A DNA stretch of 64,000 nucleotides, taken from contig NZ_JAAXOX010000001.1 in assembly GCF_012396125.1 (NCBI RefSeq), positions 744,001 through 808,000 of the forward strand, read 5' to 3'. Positions 40,467 to 48,420 of this stretch are shown here, piece by piece. Both the position numbers and the translations under genes were made by a program. The notes under the pieces were generated by a model, which saw only the letters and a program-made list of their open reading frames with translations, was not told the DNA's origin and ran no database searches. Each line of letters begins with the position of its first letter. The first letter of the stretch is position 1. Source of the DNA: Cellulomonas denverensis (GTDB lineage Bacteria; Actinomycetota; Actinomycetes; Actinomycetales; Cellulomonadaceae).

Positions 40467-41465
40467 ATGACGGACGGCGACACCCGGATCAGCGAGCGGG
40501 AACTGCAGCATGCCCAGGTGCTGGTGGGGCAGATCGGCAGCTTCTTCGACCAGCGGGTCGTCGGGCAGCGCAACCTGCGCACCGCCCTGTTGTGCACGGT
40601 GATGGCCGGTGGGCACATCCTGCTGGAGTCGGTGCCGGGCCTGGCCAAGACCACCGCCGCCCAGGCGCTCGCCGCGTCGATCTCGGGGAGTTTCCACCGG
40701 ATCCAGTGCACGCCCGACCTGATGCCGAACGACATCGTCGGCACCCAGATCCTGAACTACGCCACCGGCACGTTCAGCACCCAGCTCGGCCCGGTGCACG
40801 CGAACGTGGTCCTGCTGGACGAGATCAACCGGTCCAGCGCCAAGACCCAGTCCGCGATGCTGGAGGCGATGCAGGAGCGGCAGACCTCGATCGGCGGCGA
40901 GGTGCACCCGCTGCCCACGCCGTTCGTGGTGCTGGCGACCCAGAACCCCATCGAGGAGGAGGGCACCTACGTGCTGCCCGAGGCCCAGATGGACCGGTTC
41001 CTGCTCAAGGAGGTGCTGGACTACCCGGCACCGCCGGAGGAGATCGAGGTGCTCGGCCGGATCTCCTCGGGGGCACAGACCGCGCCGATGACCGGGAACC
41101 CGGTCGCGCTGGACGACGTGCGCTTCCTGCAGGACCTGACCCGCCGGGTGTACGTGGACGACGCGATCCGGCGCTACATCGTCGCCCTGGTCGCGACCAC
41201 CCGCGGCGGTGGCCCGGCACCGATCCCCGGCCTGCAGCGGCATGTCCGGGTGGGCGCGAGCCCGCGTGGCTCGATCGCCCTGATGCAGATCGCCCAGTCG
41301 CTGGCGGTGCTGGCCGGCCGGGCCTACGTGATCCCGGAGGACGTCAAGGCGTTGCGGCACTCGGTGTTGCGGCACCGGCTGGTCCGCACCCTGGACGCCC
41401 TGGTGGACGGCGTCACGTCGGAGAGCCTGATCGACGCCGTGTTCGCCGCGGTGCCCACTCCCTGA
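40467..41465 (+). CDS. MoxR-family AAA+ ATPase
   Basis: A 332-aa MoxR ATPase. Walker A SVPGLAKT is at about 55-62, Walker B VVLLDEINRS at about 114-123, and the MoxR-specific MLEAMQERQTSIGGEVHPLPTPFVVLATQNPIEEEGTYVLPEAQMDRF block follows. The C-terminal lid domain ends DALVDGVTSESLIDAVF. MoxR proteins act as chaperones that load metal or assemble VWA-domain partners. The ATG at 40467 has AGGAAGG upstream. It is the first gene of a six-gene operon (40467-45959) with DUF58, two VWA proteins and two accessory membrane proteins. Confidence 0.94.
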   Translation: MTDGDTRISERELQHAQVLVGQIGSFFDQRVVGQRNLRTALLCTVMAGGHILLESVPGLAKTTAAQALAASISGSFHRIQCTPDLMPNDIVGTQILNYATGTFSTQLGPVHANVVLLDEINRSSAKTQSAMLEAMQERQTSIGGEVHPLPTPFVVLATQNPIEEEGTYVLPEAQMDRFLLKEVLDYPAPPEEIEVLGRISSGAQTAPMTGNPVALDDVRFLQDLTRRVYVDDAIRRYIVALVATTRGGGPAPIPGLQRHVRVGASPRGSIALMQIAQSLAVLAGRAYVIPEDVKALRHSVLRHRLVRTLDALVDGVTSESLIDAVFAAVPTP

Positions 41466-41473
41466 GGGCGGAG

Positions 41474-42391
41474 ATGACCGAGCAGGCGGGGTCGTCGCTG
41501 GATGCGACGGCCGCACGGGTGGAGCAGGCCAGGGCCGTCCTGGCACTGCCCACGTTGCGGCGTGCCACCAGCCTGCGCGACGGCCTGCACTCCTCGACGC
41601 TGCAGGGCCACGGCCAGGACTTCGACGACCTGGCGCTGTACACCCCGGGCGACGACGTCGGGGACATCGACTGGAAGTCCTCGGCGCGGACCGGTGTGCC
41701 GGTGATCAAGCGGTTCCAGCGGGATGCGGCCGCCCCGGTGCTGCTGGTGGTGGACTCCGGCCGGACGATGGCCGCCACCGCCGCCTCCGGGGAGACCAAG
41801 ACCGACATCGCCCGGCAGCTCGCCGCGATCGTCGGCACCCTGGCCCTGGACCGCGGCGACCCGGTCGGCCTGATCGCCGGAGACGCCGAGCGCCTGGTCC
41901 GGGTCCCCCCGCGCAGCGGCCGGGCGAATCTGGAGCTCATGCTGCGCCGGGTGGACGAGGTGCTGACCACCGAGGGCCCGGCGCCGGACTTCACCCGGGT
42001 GCTGAACCGGGTGCGGGCACTGAGCCGGACCCCGGCGCTGGTGGTGCTGGTCACCGACGCCGCCTCGCTCACCCCGGCCCAGGCCCCGGCGATCACCCGC
42101 CTGCTGGGTGGCAAGCACCGGGTGATCGCGCTGGTGGTCGCCGACGCGGATCCGCTGGACCCGCAGAGCGCGCCCTCCCGCGATGTGCTGGACGGCTGGC
42201 CGGTGCCCGGCGTGCTGCGCGGCAACCGCAAGGTCCGCGAGGCCCTGGCCCGGCACCGGGCCGAGCAGACCCTGCTGCGGGACGGGATGCTGCGCCGGCT
42301 GGGCGTTCCCCAGGCGACCGTCGCGTCCTCCGAGCACGCGATCACGGCCCTGGCCGCGGCGCTGGATCGGAGGCGACGTGGGACCCGCTGA
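41474..42391 (+). CDS. DUF58-domain protein
   Basis: A 305-aa protein with the DUF58 signature YTPGDDVGDIDWKSSARTGVPVIKRF (about 56-81) followed by a VWA-like fold (APVLLVVDSGRTMAA). DUF58 proteins are the standard partners of MoxR ATPases, and the usual order MoxR-DUF58-VWA-VWA is kept. The start is ATG 41474, 8 bp after the MoxR stop, with GGCGGAG before it. It overlaps the next gene by 14 bp. Confidence 0.92.
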   Translation: MTEQAGSSLDATAARVEQARAVLALPTLRRATSLRDGLHSSTLQGHGQDFDDLALYTPGDDVGDIDWKSSARTGVPVIKRFQRDAAAPVLLVVDSGRTMAATAASGETKTDIARQLAAIVGTLALDRGDPVGLIAGDAERLVRVPPRSGRANLELMLRRVDEVLTTEGPAPDFTRVLNRVRALSRTPALVVLVTDAASLTPAQAPAITRLLGGKHRVIALVVADADPLDPQSAPSRDVLDGWPVPGVLRGNRKVREALARHRAEQTLLRDGMLRRLGVPQATVASSEHAITALAAALDRRRRGTR

Positions 42392-42875
42392 TCTGGTCGA
42401 GCCGCGGGCGTACGGCGCGGGCTGGATGTGGCTCGCGATCGGCCTGCTGGTGCTGGTGATCGCCTGGCTGGTCGCCGCCTGGCGGCTGGGCCGGCGCCGG
42501 TCGGACGGACGCCCGGAGCAGCCGGTGTCGGACGACCCGCTGGCCGGCGGCACCCCTGCCGACCCATACGCCGGCGCCCGGGCACGGCGGCTGGCCGACC
42601 TGGACGAGATCGGGACCCGGCTGGCCGCCGACCAGGTCGAGCCCCGGGTCGCCGCACTGGAGGTGGCCGCCGTGCTGCGGGAGTTCGCCACGGTCCGCCG
42701 CGGGGTGAAGGCCGAACCGCTGACCGCGACCGAGCTGCGACGACTGGGCTGGACCGGCGGCACCGGTGAACTGGTCGCCGCCCTGCTGGACCCGGCGTTC
42801 TCCGCCCCCGGTGCCACCCCGGCCTCGGCACGGCAGGCGATCGGCCGCGCACGGGAGGTGATCAGCCGATGGTGA
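42378..42875 (+). CDS. DUF4381-like membrane protein of MoxR operon
   Basis: A 165-aa protein with one N-terminal transmembrane helix (WMWLAIGLLVLVIAWLVAAWRLGRRR, about 15-40) and a cytoplasmic helical domain (ADLDEIGTRLAADQVEPRVAALEVAAVLREFA). It sits where other MoxR/Bat-type operons encode a DUF4381 protein, and size and topology agree, but sequence identity to that family is not certain. The start is GTG 42378 with GGAGG 4 nt before it. It overlaps DUF58 upstream (14 bp) and the VWA gene downstream (7 bp), which indicates tight translational coupling. Confidence 0.72.
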   Translation: MGPADLVEPRAYGAGWMWLAIGLLVLVIAWLVAAWRLGRRRSDGRPEQPVSDDPLAGGTPADPYAGARARRLADLDEIGTRLAADQVEPRVAALEVAAVLREFATVRRGVKAEPLTATELRRLGWTGGTGELVAALLDPAFSAPGATPASARQAIGRAREVISRW

Positions 42876-43891
42876 CCTCCGGACTCGTCTGGCCCTGGGC
42901 GCTGGCGATCGTCGCCGTGCTCGCGCTCGCCGTGGGCGGGATCGCGTGGCTGCGACGGAGCCGGCGCCGGGCCGGCCGGACCCGCTGGGTGGCGGCCACC
43001 GCCGACCTGGACGCGATCCCCGCCGTGCGCTCGGTGCTGCGCCGCTACCAGTGGCTGCGCGCCGCCGGTGCCGCGCTGCTGGCGCTGAGCCTGGCCTGCG
43101 CCGCGGTGCTGATCGCCCGGCCGATGCACCAGCAGACCATCTCCGAGCGACTCGGCACCCGGGACATCGTGCTCTGCCTGGACGTGTCCGGGTCGATGGT
43201 CGACTACGACGCCGCCGTGCTGGACACCTTCACCCAGCTGATCGAGAACTTCCGCGGCGAGCGGGTCGGGCTGTCGATCTTCAACTCCACCAGCCGGACG
43301 GTCTTCCCGCTCACCGACGACTACCCGATCGCCCTGGACGAGATCGAGAAGGGCGCCGAGGTGTTGGACGGGGTGTCCGGCTGGTACTCGGCGGATCAAC
43401 TGTCCGCCTACGAGCGCTGGACCGCCGGGACGATCAACCTGGGCGAGGGCCAGTCCTCCCTGATCGGCGACGGGCTGGCGTCCTGCGGCCTGCTGTTCGA
43501 CCAGGAGGATGACACCCGGTCCCGCTCGATCATCCTGGTCACCGACAACGAGCTGATGGGCGACCCGGTCTACACCCTGTCCCAGGCGATCGACCTGACC
43601 ACCGAGCGCGACGTCACCCTATTCGGCCTGTACGGCGGACCGGCGGCGCTGCGCGGCAGTGCGCTGGAGATCGAGTTCACCTCGCTGATCACCGAGGCCG
43701 GCGGGCACACCTGGTTCGCCGACGACGCCGAGGCGGTGGACGGCATCATGGACGAGGTGGTCAGCCAGCAGACCGCCGTGCTGGAGACCGACCCGGAGAT
43801 CCGGATCACCGACACCCCGCGGAACTGGTTCCTCGGCCTGGTGTTCGCGCTGGCCGCGTTCTGGGTGCTGCAGTGGCGGGTGAGGTCATGA
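42869..43891 (+). CDS. VWA-domain membrane protein (BatA-like)
   Basis: A 340-aa protein: TM helix near 10-30, a second helix near 66-88, an extracytoplasmic VWA domain, and a C-terminal helix (NWFLGLVFALAAFWVLQW). The MIDAS motif is complete, DVSGSM at about 104-109, with the later conserved VTDNELMGDP. Such proteins bind divalent metal and partner proteins at the envelope. The ATG at 42869 overlaps the previous gene, and its stop overlaps the next start (ATGA at 43888). Confidence 0.92.
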   Translation: MVTSGLVWPWALAIVAVLALAVGGIAWLRRSRRRAGRTRWVAATADLDAIPAVRSVLRRYQWLRAAGAALLALSLACAAVLIARPMHQQTISERLGTRDIVLCLDVSGSMVDYDAAVLDTFTQLIENFRGERVGLSIFNSTSRTVFPLTDDYPIALDEIEKGAEVLDGVSGWYSADQLSAYERWTAGTINLGEGQSSLIGDGLASCGLLFDQEDDTRSRSIILVTDNELMGDPVYTLSQAIDLTTERDVTLFGLYGGPAALRGSALEIEFTSLITEAGGHTWFADDAEAVDGIMDEVVSQQTAVLETDPEIRITDTPRNWFLGLVFALAAFWVLQWRVRS

Positions 43892-45066
43892 CCCTGCGCC
43901 CGCTGATCCCGCTCGCCCTGCTGCTCGTCCTGCTGCTGCCGATGCTCGGCTTCTGCGTCTGGCAGGCCGTCGCCCAGCGCCGTGCCGTGGCCGGCGAGCG
44001 GTCCGGTCGTGGTCTGGCCACCGGCGGGACCGGGCACTGGGTGCTGCGTGCGGTCGCGGTGCTGGCGCTGGCCGTGATCGGCGCCGGGCCGTCGGTGAGC
44101 CGGCCGAGCAGCCAGGAGGTCGGCGTGGGCGTCGACGTGTTCCTGGTGGTGGACCGCACCGGGTCGATGGCCGCCGAGGACTATGTGGACGGCAGCACCC
44201 GGCTGTCCGGGGTGAAGCAGGACCTGCCCGCCCTGGTCGCCGCCGTGCCGGGTGCCCGGTACTCCATCCTGTCCTGGGACTCCACCGCGAGCCGCCAGCT
44301 CCCGCTGAGCAGCGACGGCCACGCGGTCACCAGCTGGGCGGACACCCTGCGCCAGGAGCCCACCGCCCAGTCCCGGGGGTCGAATGTCGGCCGCCCGGTG
44401 GACCTGCTGGCCGAGGCGCTGCAGAACGCGGCCGAGGCCCAGCCGAACCACGTCCGGCTGGTGTTCTTCCTCTCCGACGGCGAGTCCACCGACGATGAGG
44501 AGGTGCCGTCCTACGAGTCGATGGCCGACCTGGTCGACGGTGGCGCGGTCCTGGGCTACGGCACCTCCGAGGGCGGCCGGATGCTGAAGGACGACGGCAG
44601 CGGGTACATCACTGACGCCGCCGGCCAGGAGGCGGTGTCCATCCTCGACGAGGCCGCGTTGCAGGCGGTGGCCGACCAGCTCGGCATCCCCTACGTGCAC
44701 CGGGTCGGCCCGGACGAAGCCCAGCTGACCGGCCTGGTCGGCGACGTGCAGGCCGAGAGCGAACTGCGCGCGGAGGGCCGCCAGATCCTGATCTGGAACC
44801 CGGTGGTCTGGCCCGCTGCCATCGCCTTGGCACTCATCCTGCTGGTCGAGGCCTGGCTGCTGGTGCGAGGCTGGGTGCCGCTGCGCCGCGGGACCCGCAG
44901 CACCGGATCCAGCTCCGCACCGCACTCCGCCACCGAACCGGCCGCACCGTCCGCACCGGCCACCGCGACCACCCCGGTGTCGTCCTGGGCACCCACCCCG
45001 GCGCCGGAGCCCGTCACCTCGCCCGGACCGGGCACCGCACCGACGCCCGCGAAGGAGGACCGATGA
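43888..45066 (+). CDS. VWA-domain membrane protein (second, BatA/B-like)
   Basis: A 392-aa protein with helices near 8-24 and 52-70, then a VWA domain with MIDAS VVDRTGSMA (about 87-95) and FFLSDGESTDDEE. A third helix (VVWPAAIALALILLVEAWLLV, about 308-328) and a Pro/Thr-rich cytoplasmic tail follow. It is probably a heteromeric partner of the preceding VWA protein, assembled by MoxR. The ATG overlaps the preceding stop, and its own stop overlaps the next gene start (ATGA at 45063). Confidence 0.9.
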   Translation: MTLRPLIPLALLLVLLLPMLGFCVWQAVAQRRAVAGERSGRGLATGGTGHWVLRAVAVLALAVIGAGPSVSRPSSQEVGVGVDVFLVVDRTGSMAAEDYVDGSTRLSGVKQDLPALVAAVPGARYSILSWDSTASRQLPLSSDGHAVTSWADTLRQEPTAQSRGSNVGRPVDLLAEALQNAAEAQPNHVRLVFFLSDGESTDDEEVPSYESMADLVDGGAVLGYGTSEGGRMLKDDGSGYITDAAGQEAVSILDEAALQAVADQLGIPYVHRVGPDEAQLTGLVGDVQAESELRAEGRQILIWNPVVWPAAIALALILLVEAWLLVRGWVPLRRGTRSTGSSSAPHSATEPAAPSAPATATTPVSSWAPTPAPEPVTSPGPGTAPTPAKEDR

Positions 45067-45959
45067 GCCGCCTGCGCCGCCGCTCCCGTCCGGAGGGCAG
45101 CCCCCGCCGCACCCGCCGACCGCTGCTGCCCCCGCGCGAGCGCCGCCCGGCCCGCTGGGGCCTGATCGGCTGGTCCGCCTTCCTCTGGGTGCCCGCGCTG
45201 GCCGTCGCCGGCGTGCTGCTCGGTATGACCCTGTCCGCCCAGGCCGCGGTCTCCGCCTACCGCGACCAGGACGAGGGCCGCGGCGCGACCACCTTCGCCT
45301 GGCTGGGCCAGTGGGCCCCGATGGAACAGTGGAAGGCACCCTTCGACGAGGGCACCGCCCGGATGGCCGACGGACAGTCGCCCCGCCTGGCACTGTTCTC
45401 CCTGGACCGCGCGCTGCGCCTGGTCCCGGAGGACGCCCGCTGCGACGTGCAGACCAACCGTGCGGTGGTCCTGTCCGCGGTGGCCGACGGGTCGATGGCC
45501 GAGGCCGCCGACCACGTGCGCTGGATCACCGAACTGTCCCGGCTCCGCGGCGCCGGGGAGCCGGTGCCGGAGGACGCGGAGTGGGGCGACCGCACCCTGG
45601 CCGAACTGGTCGACGCCGGCCAGCGGCTGACCGAGAGCGCCCAGGCCGACTACCTGGCCGCCGCCGAGGCGCTGATGGACCCCGCCTGCGAGGACCAGCG
45701 TTCCGACGAGGAGCAGCAGCAGGCCGAGGACCAGGCCCAGCAGCTGGAGGAGCAGGCCGGCGAGGCGGGCGAGATGGGCGACCAGATGAACCCCAACTCC
45801 GGCGAGGGCGAGGGCGGCGAGGGCGGCCCGACCCCCGAGGAGCAGGAGCAGCAGCGCCAGCAGGAGCTGCAGGAGCGCAACGGGGGCGGCGACGGCGGCG
45901 GCTCCGATCCGGAGGGCGAGGACGAGGGCAGCGGCGGCGGGGTCGAGCGGCCGTGGTGA
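45063..45959 (+). CDS. TPR-like membrane protein with acidic Gln/Gly tail, end of MoxR operon
   Basis: A 298-aa protein. The N-terminus is very basic (RLRRRSRPEGSPRRTRRP), followed by one TM helix (about 32-58) and a helical domain (QSPRLALFSLDRALRLVPEDARCDVQTNRAVVLSAVADGS) that resembles the TPR-like BatC/BatE partners. The last 75 residues are low complexity: Glu/Gln-rich (SDEEQQQAEDQAQQLEEQ), then Gly/Glu/Asp-rich to the end. No enzyme motif is seen. It is translationally coupled to the second VWA gene. An accessory or scaffold role in the MoxR/VWA complex is inferred from position. Confidence 0.8.
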   Translation: MSRLRRRSRPEGSPRRTRRPLLPPRERRPARWGLIGWSAFLWVPALAVAGVLLGMTLSAQAAVSAYRDQDEGRGATTFAWLGQWAPMEQWKAPFDEGTARMADGQSPRLALFSLDRALRLVPEDARCDVQTNRAVVLSAVADGSMAEAADHVRWITELSRLRGAGEPVPEDAEWGDRTLAELVDAGQRLTESAQADYLAAAEALMDPACEDQRSDEEQQQAEDQAQQLEEQAGEAGEMGDQMNPNSGEGEGGEGGPTPEEQEQQRQQELQERNGGGDGGGSDPEGEDEGSGGGVERPW

Positions 45960-46048
45960 GCGCCCTGCGGTAACCCCCCTTCCACCGAGCCGGGGGCGCC
46001 TCCTAGCGTGGGCGGCACACCCGGTCCGCCCGCGACGGAAGGCTCCTC

Positions 46049-46294
46049 ATGACGACGGTCCTGACCTGGATCCGCACCCCGGCCAGACTGTTCTGGGCCG
46101 GGGTGACGCTCTGCGCGGTCGTCCTGGCCGCCAATGCCGCGCTCACGGCCGTCCTACTCGACGGCCAGGTCCCGACTCCCCAGATGGCGATGTCCGTCGT
46201 CAACGGCCTGGTCACCCTGTGCACTGTGCTCGGTCCGGCGATGATCGTGGGCGCGCTGGCGGTCGAACTCGTCCGCCGGTCACCCGTGGACTAG
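46049..46294 (+). CDS. Small two-helix membrane protein
   Basis: An 81-aa membrane protein with hydrophobic segments at about 17-37 (WAGVTLCAVVLAANAALTAVL) and 52-74 (LVTLCTVLGPAMIVGALAVEL). A GGAAGG Shine-Dalgarno lies 8 nt before the ATG, and a possible -10 TAGCGT is at 46004-46009. I do not recognise it. Its TAG stop lies in the CTAG that opens the left copy of the 34-bp pheA repeat. Before the insertion this gene probably converged on pheA with overlapping stops. Confidence 0.6.
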   Translation: MTTVLTWIRTPARLFWAGVTLCAVVLAANAALTAVLLDGQVPTPQMAMSVVNGLVTLCTVLGPAMIVGALAVELVRRSPVD

Positions 46295-46324
46295 AACGCC
46301 TCCCCCGAGCGCACCGCCTCCACC
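46291..46324. repeat. Left copy of 34-bp direct repeat (pheA 3' end)
   Basis: Begins CTAGAACGCCTCCCCC and matches 47343-47376 base for base. The similarity then continues with one gap (AGGCC against CAGGCC). Confidence 0.92.
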
Positions 46325-46343
46325 AGGCCGCGCTACATTGCTC

Positions 46344-46673
46344 ATGGAACTCAGCCCACAACCGGCGCAGGCCGCGCCGAGCCGACCCAGGGAATGCGTG
46401 CAACTGCCGATGACCGCCCATCTCGTTCCCTTTCTGGGTTTCGCCTTCGCCGTGGCAGCCGCTATCCGCGGTTGGTATCCGAGCAAGAGGTCAGACCTGA
46501 TCGCCGGCGTTGTCTCTCTGGCGGTCGGAACACTAGGGATGGCCCTGAGTGAGGACCCCGTGGTCCGGGTTGGATTCCCCCTGATCGGCGTGTCGTACGC
46601 GCTCTGGTGCGTGCAGTCCTCCGCGCGCTGGCACCAGCAGACGTCGAGGCGCCCCAAGCCGCCGCGGGCATGA
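46344..46673 (+). CDS. Hypothetical membrane protein inside the pheA insertion
   Basis: A 109-aa protein with three weak to moderate hydrophobic stretches (LVPFLGFAFAVAAAIRGWY, LIAGVVSLAVGTLGMAL, GFPLIGVSYALWCV) and a basic C-terminus (RWHQQTSRRPKPPRA). I do not recognise it. The start could be ATG 46344 or ATG 46410; the latter gives a protein beginning directly at the first helix. A TACATT hexamer at 46334-46339 is close upstream. It lies between the two 34-bp repeats, with codon use less GC-biased than in neighbouring genes. Confidence 0.55.
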   Translation: MELSPQPAQAAPSRPRECVQLPMTAHLVPFLGFAFAVAAAIRGWYPSKRSDLIAGVVSLAVGTLGMALSEDPVVRVGFPLIGVSYALWCVQSSARWHQQTSRRPKPPRA

Positions 46674-46705
46674 CGTCATCTCGTGACGTGTCAGGGGGGG
46701 TTGAG

Positions 46706-47305
46706 ATGAACACGGGCTTCACCGTCTGGGCGAGAGTCCTGGGTGTGATCGCGGTAGTCGTGGGGAGCCTGACGGCGGTGGTCGTCTTCGTGAGCGGGTT
46801 CACCAGGCCGACCGCGACGGTCGTGGTCGCCCTCAGCGATCCGGCGATCTCCCTCTCAGACGACCGCGTCGGGGACGTGTCGTCGGTCGGAGCAACGGCA
46901 AAGTTCTTCTTCAACGACATGCAGGGCGGGGGGCGTGCCGCCAACCACCTCAGCCTCGTCGCGCTGTGCCTTGTCCTGGCGGCGATCGGGTTCGCCCTCG
47001 CCGGTCAGGCCCGTGCCGGCGCCCCTCACGGGTCCCTGTGGCTCCTGACCCACACGAGATACTCGACGGCGTTGGGCTGGAGCGTCGTGGCTCTGGGCGT
47101 CGTGCCCGGGTTCGCCGCCGACGCGGCTGCCAACGCGGTGCTCGCTGCTGCGGGGTCGCCCCCTGGCCTGTCCGCCGTGGGCGGTGTCGACCCGACCTGG
47201 GTGATCATCGGCGTCGGGTATCTCCTCGGCGTCCGGGCGGTGTCCCGAGGCCGTTCGGGCGCCTTCGGGCCACACGAACCGCGCGGGGTCCGAGCGCGTC
47301 GCTGA
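46706..47305 (+). CDS. Hypothetical membrane protein inside the pheA insertion
   Basis: A 199-aa protein. An N-terminal helix (VLGVIAVVVGSLTAVVVFVSG, about 10-30) precedes an extracytoplasmic segment (about 31-75). Further helices lie near 80-97 (SLVALCLVLAAIGFALAGQ), 115-135 and 165-180, and a basic tail ends GVRARR. A G-rich Shine-Dalgarno (GGGGGGG) lies 5 nt before ATG 46706. I recognise no family. It is the second cargo gene of the insertion and ends 38 bp before the pheA stop. Confidence 0.6.
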   Translation: MNTGFTVWARVLGVIAVVVGSLTAVVVFVSGFTRPTATVVVALSDPAISLSDDRVGDVSSVGATAKFFFNDMQGGGRAANHLSLVALCLVLAAIGFALAGQARAGAPHGSLWLLTHTRYSTALGWSVVALGVVPGFAADAAANAVLAAAGSPPGLSAVGGVDPTWVIIGVGYLLGVRAVSRGRSGAFGPHEPRGVRARR

Positions 47306-47342
47306 CCCGGCATCCGCACCTGGTTCTCCGGTCACTCCCGGG

Positions 47343-47376
47343 CTAGAACGCCTCCCCCGAGCGCACCGCCTCCACC
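47343..47376. repeat. Right copy of 34-bp direct repeat, within pheA
   Basis: The last 34 bp of pheA (minus strand), encoding the C-terminal residues ending SGEAF and the TAG stop. Identical to 46291-46324. Confidence 0.92.
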
Positions 47377-48299
47377 CAGGCCAGCGCCCGCTGGTACTCC
47401 GCGTCCCCGGTGCCGCGCCGCACGTCGGTGGCCTTGCCGTCCGCCTTCGGGTACGACCCCAGGTAACGCACCTGCGGGCAGGTCCGGTGCAGGCCCATCA
47501 GCGCCTCGCCGACCCGGGGTTCGGCGATGTGTCCCTCGATGTCGATCGAGAACGAGTACCGGCCGAGCGCGTCGCCGATCGGACGGGACTCGATCCGGGA
47601 CATGTTCACCCCGCGGGTGCCGAGTTGCTCCAGCATCGACAGCAGGGCACCGGCCTCGTTGCTGGGCAGGTGGACGACCAGCGTGGTCTTGTCCGCACCG
47701 GTGGGCGGCGGGACCTGGCCCGGGCGACCGACCAGGACGAACCGGGTGACCGCCTCGGTGTTGTCCGCGACCTGGTCGGCGAGCACCCGCAGGCCGTAGT
47801 GGGTGACGGCCGGCGGCGGGACCAGCGCGGCGTCGAAGCCCAGCTCCTGTGCCGGTTCCGCAGCCAGCAGCGCGGCCGGGGCAGTGTTGGAGCTGGCCGG
47901 GACGTGGGTGGCCTGCGGCAGGTGGGCGGCCAACCAGCGGCGGCACTGGACCCAGGCGTGCGGGTGGGCACTGATCCGCCGGACGTCGGCGAGTTCGACT
48001 CCCGGGCGTCCGACCAGCGCGAAGTCCACCGGCACCAGGATCTCGCGCTGCAACACCAGCGGGCTGCCGACCGCCAGCGCGTCCAGGGTGGCGGTGACCC
48101 CGCCCTCGCCGGTGCTCTCGATCGCCACCACCGCGTGCTCGGCCCGGCCCTCCCGCACCGCCTCGATCGCGGAGGTGACATCGGTCTGCGGCAGGTACTC
48201 GGCCTCGGTGTCGGAGACGACCTGGCGCAGCGCGGCCTCGGTGAACGTCCCGGCGGGGCCGAGGTAGGCGTACCGGGGACGGGCGGCGGGCGCGGTCAT
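47343..48299 (-). CDS. pheA: Prephenate dehydratase
   Basis: A 318-aa monofunctional prephenate dehydratase, which converts prephenate to phenylpyruvate in phenylalanine synthesis. The PDT domain starts YAYLGPAGTFTEAAL, and the catalytic TRF motif lies in NTEAVTRFVLVG. The C-terminal ACT domain (LVVHLPSNEAGALLSMLEQLGTRGVNMSRIESRPIG, with the GALL and ESRP motifs) confers phenylalanine feedback control. The ATG at 48299 has AGGAG upstream. Its 3' end is duplicated at 46291-46324, so it seems to have served as an integration site without losing coding capacity. Confidence 0.95.
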   Translation of the reverse strand: MTAPAARPRYAYLGPAGTFTEAALRQVVSDTEAEYLPQTDVTSAIEAVREGRAEHAVVAIESTGEGGVTATLDALAVGSPLVLQREILVPVDFALVGRPGVELADVRRISAHPHAWVQCRRWLAAHLPQATHVPASSNTAPAALLAAEPAQELGFDAALVPPPAVTHYGLRVLADQVADNTEAVTRFVLVGRPGQVPPPTGADKTTLVVHLPSNEAGALLSMLEQLGTRGVNMSRIESRPIGDALGRYSFSIDIEGHIAEPRVGEALMGLHRTCPQVRYLGSYPKADGKATDVRRGTGDAEYQRALAWVEAVRSGEAF

Positions 48300-48408
48300 C
48301 ACGGGCTCCTGTGGTCGAGCGTGTGCGGGCGGTGAGCGCCCTGTGGCCTGGGCGTGCACATGCCGTCCACACCGCCGCCGGGCGACCGTGCCGAGCGTAG
48401 TGCGCCCG

Positions 48409-48414
48409 TAGGCT
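48409..48414 (+). promoter_or_regulatory. Putative leaderless -10 of the 48421 gene
   Basis: TAGGCT followed by 6 nt and the GTG at 48421. Confidence 0.55.
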
Positions 48415-48420
48415 GGAGCG

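Larger units (their letters stand above)
46291..47376. mobile_element. 1.05-kb insertion bounded by 34-bp repeats of the pheA 3' end
   Basis: Positions 46291-46324 are identical to 47343-47376, the last 34 bp of pheA including its stop. The intervening sequence has two hypothetical membrane-protein genes and visibly less GC-biased composition. A perfect repeat of this length that restores the target gene end is typical of site-specific integration rather than of transposase target duplication. No recombinase is present. Confidence 0.65.
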
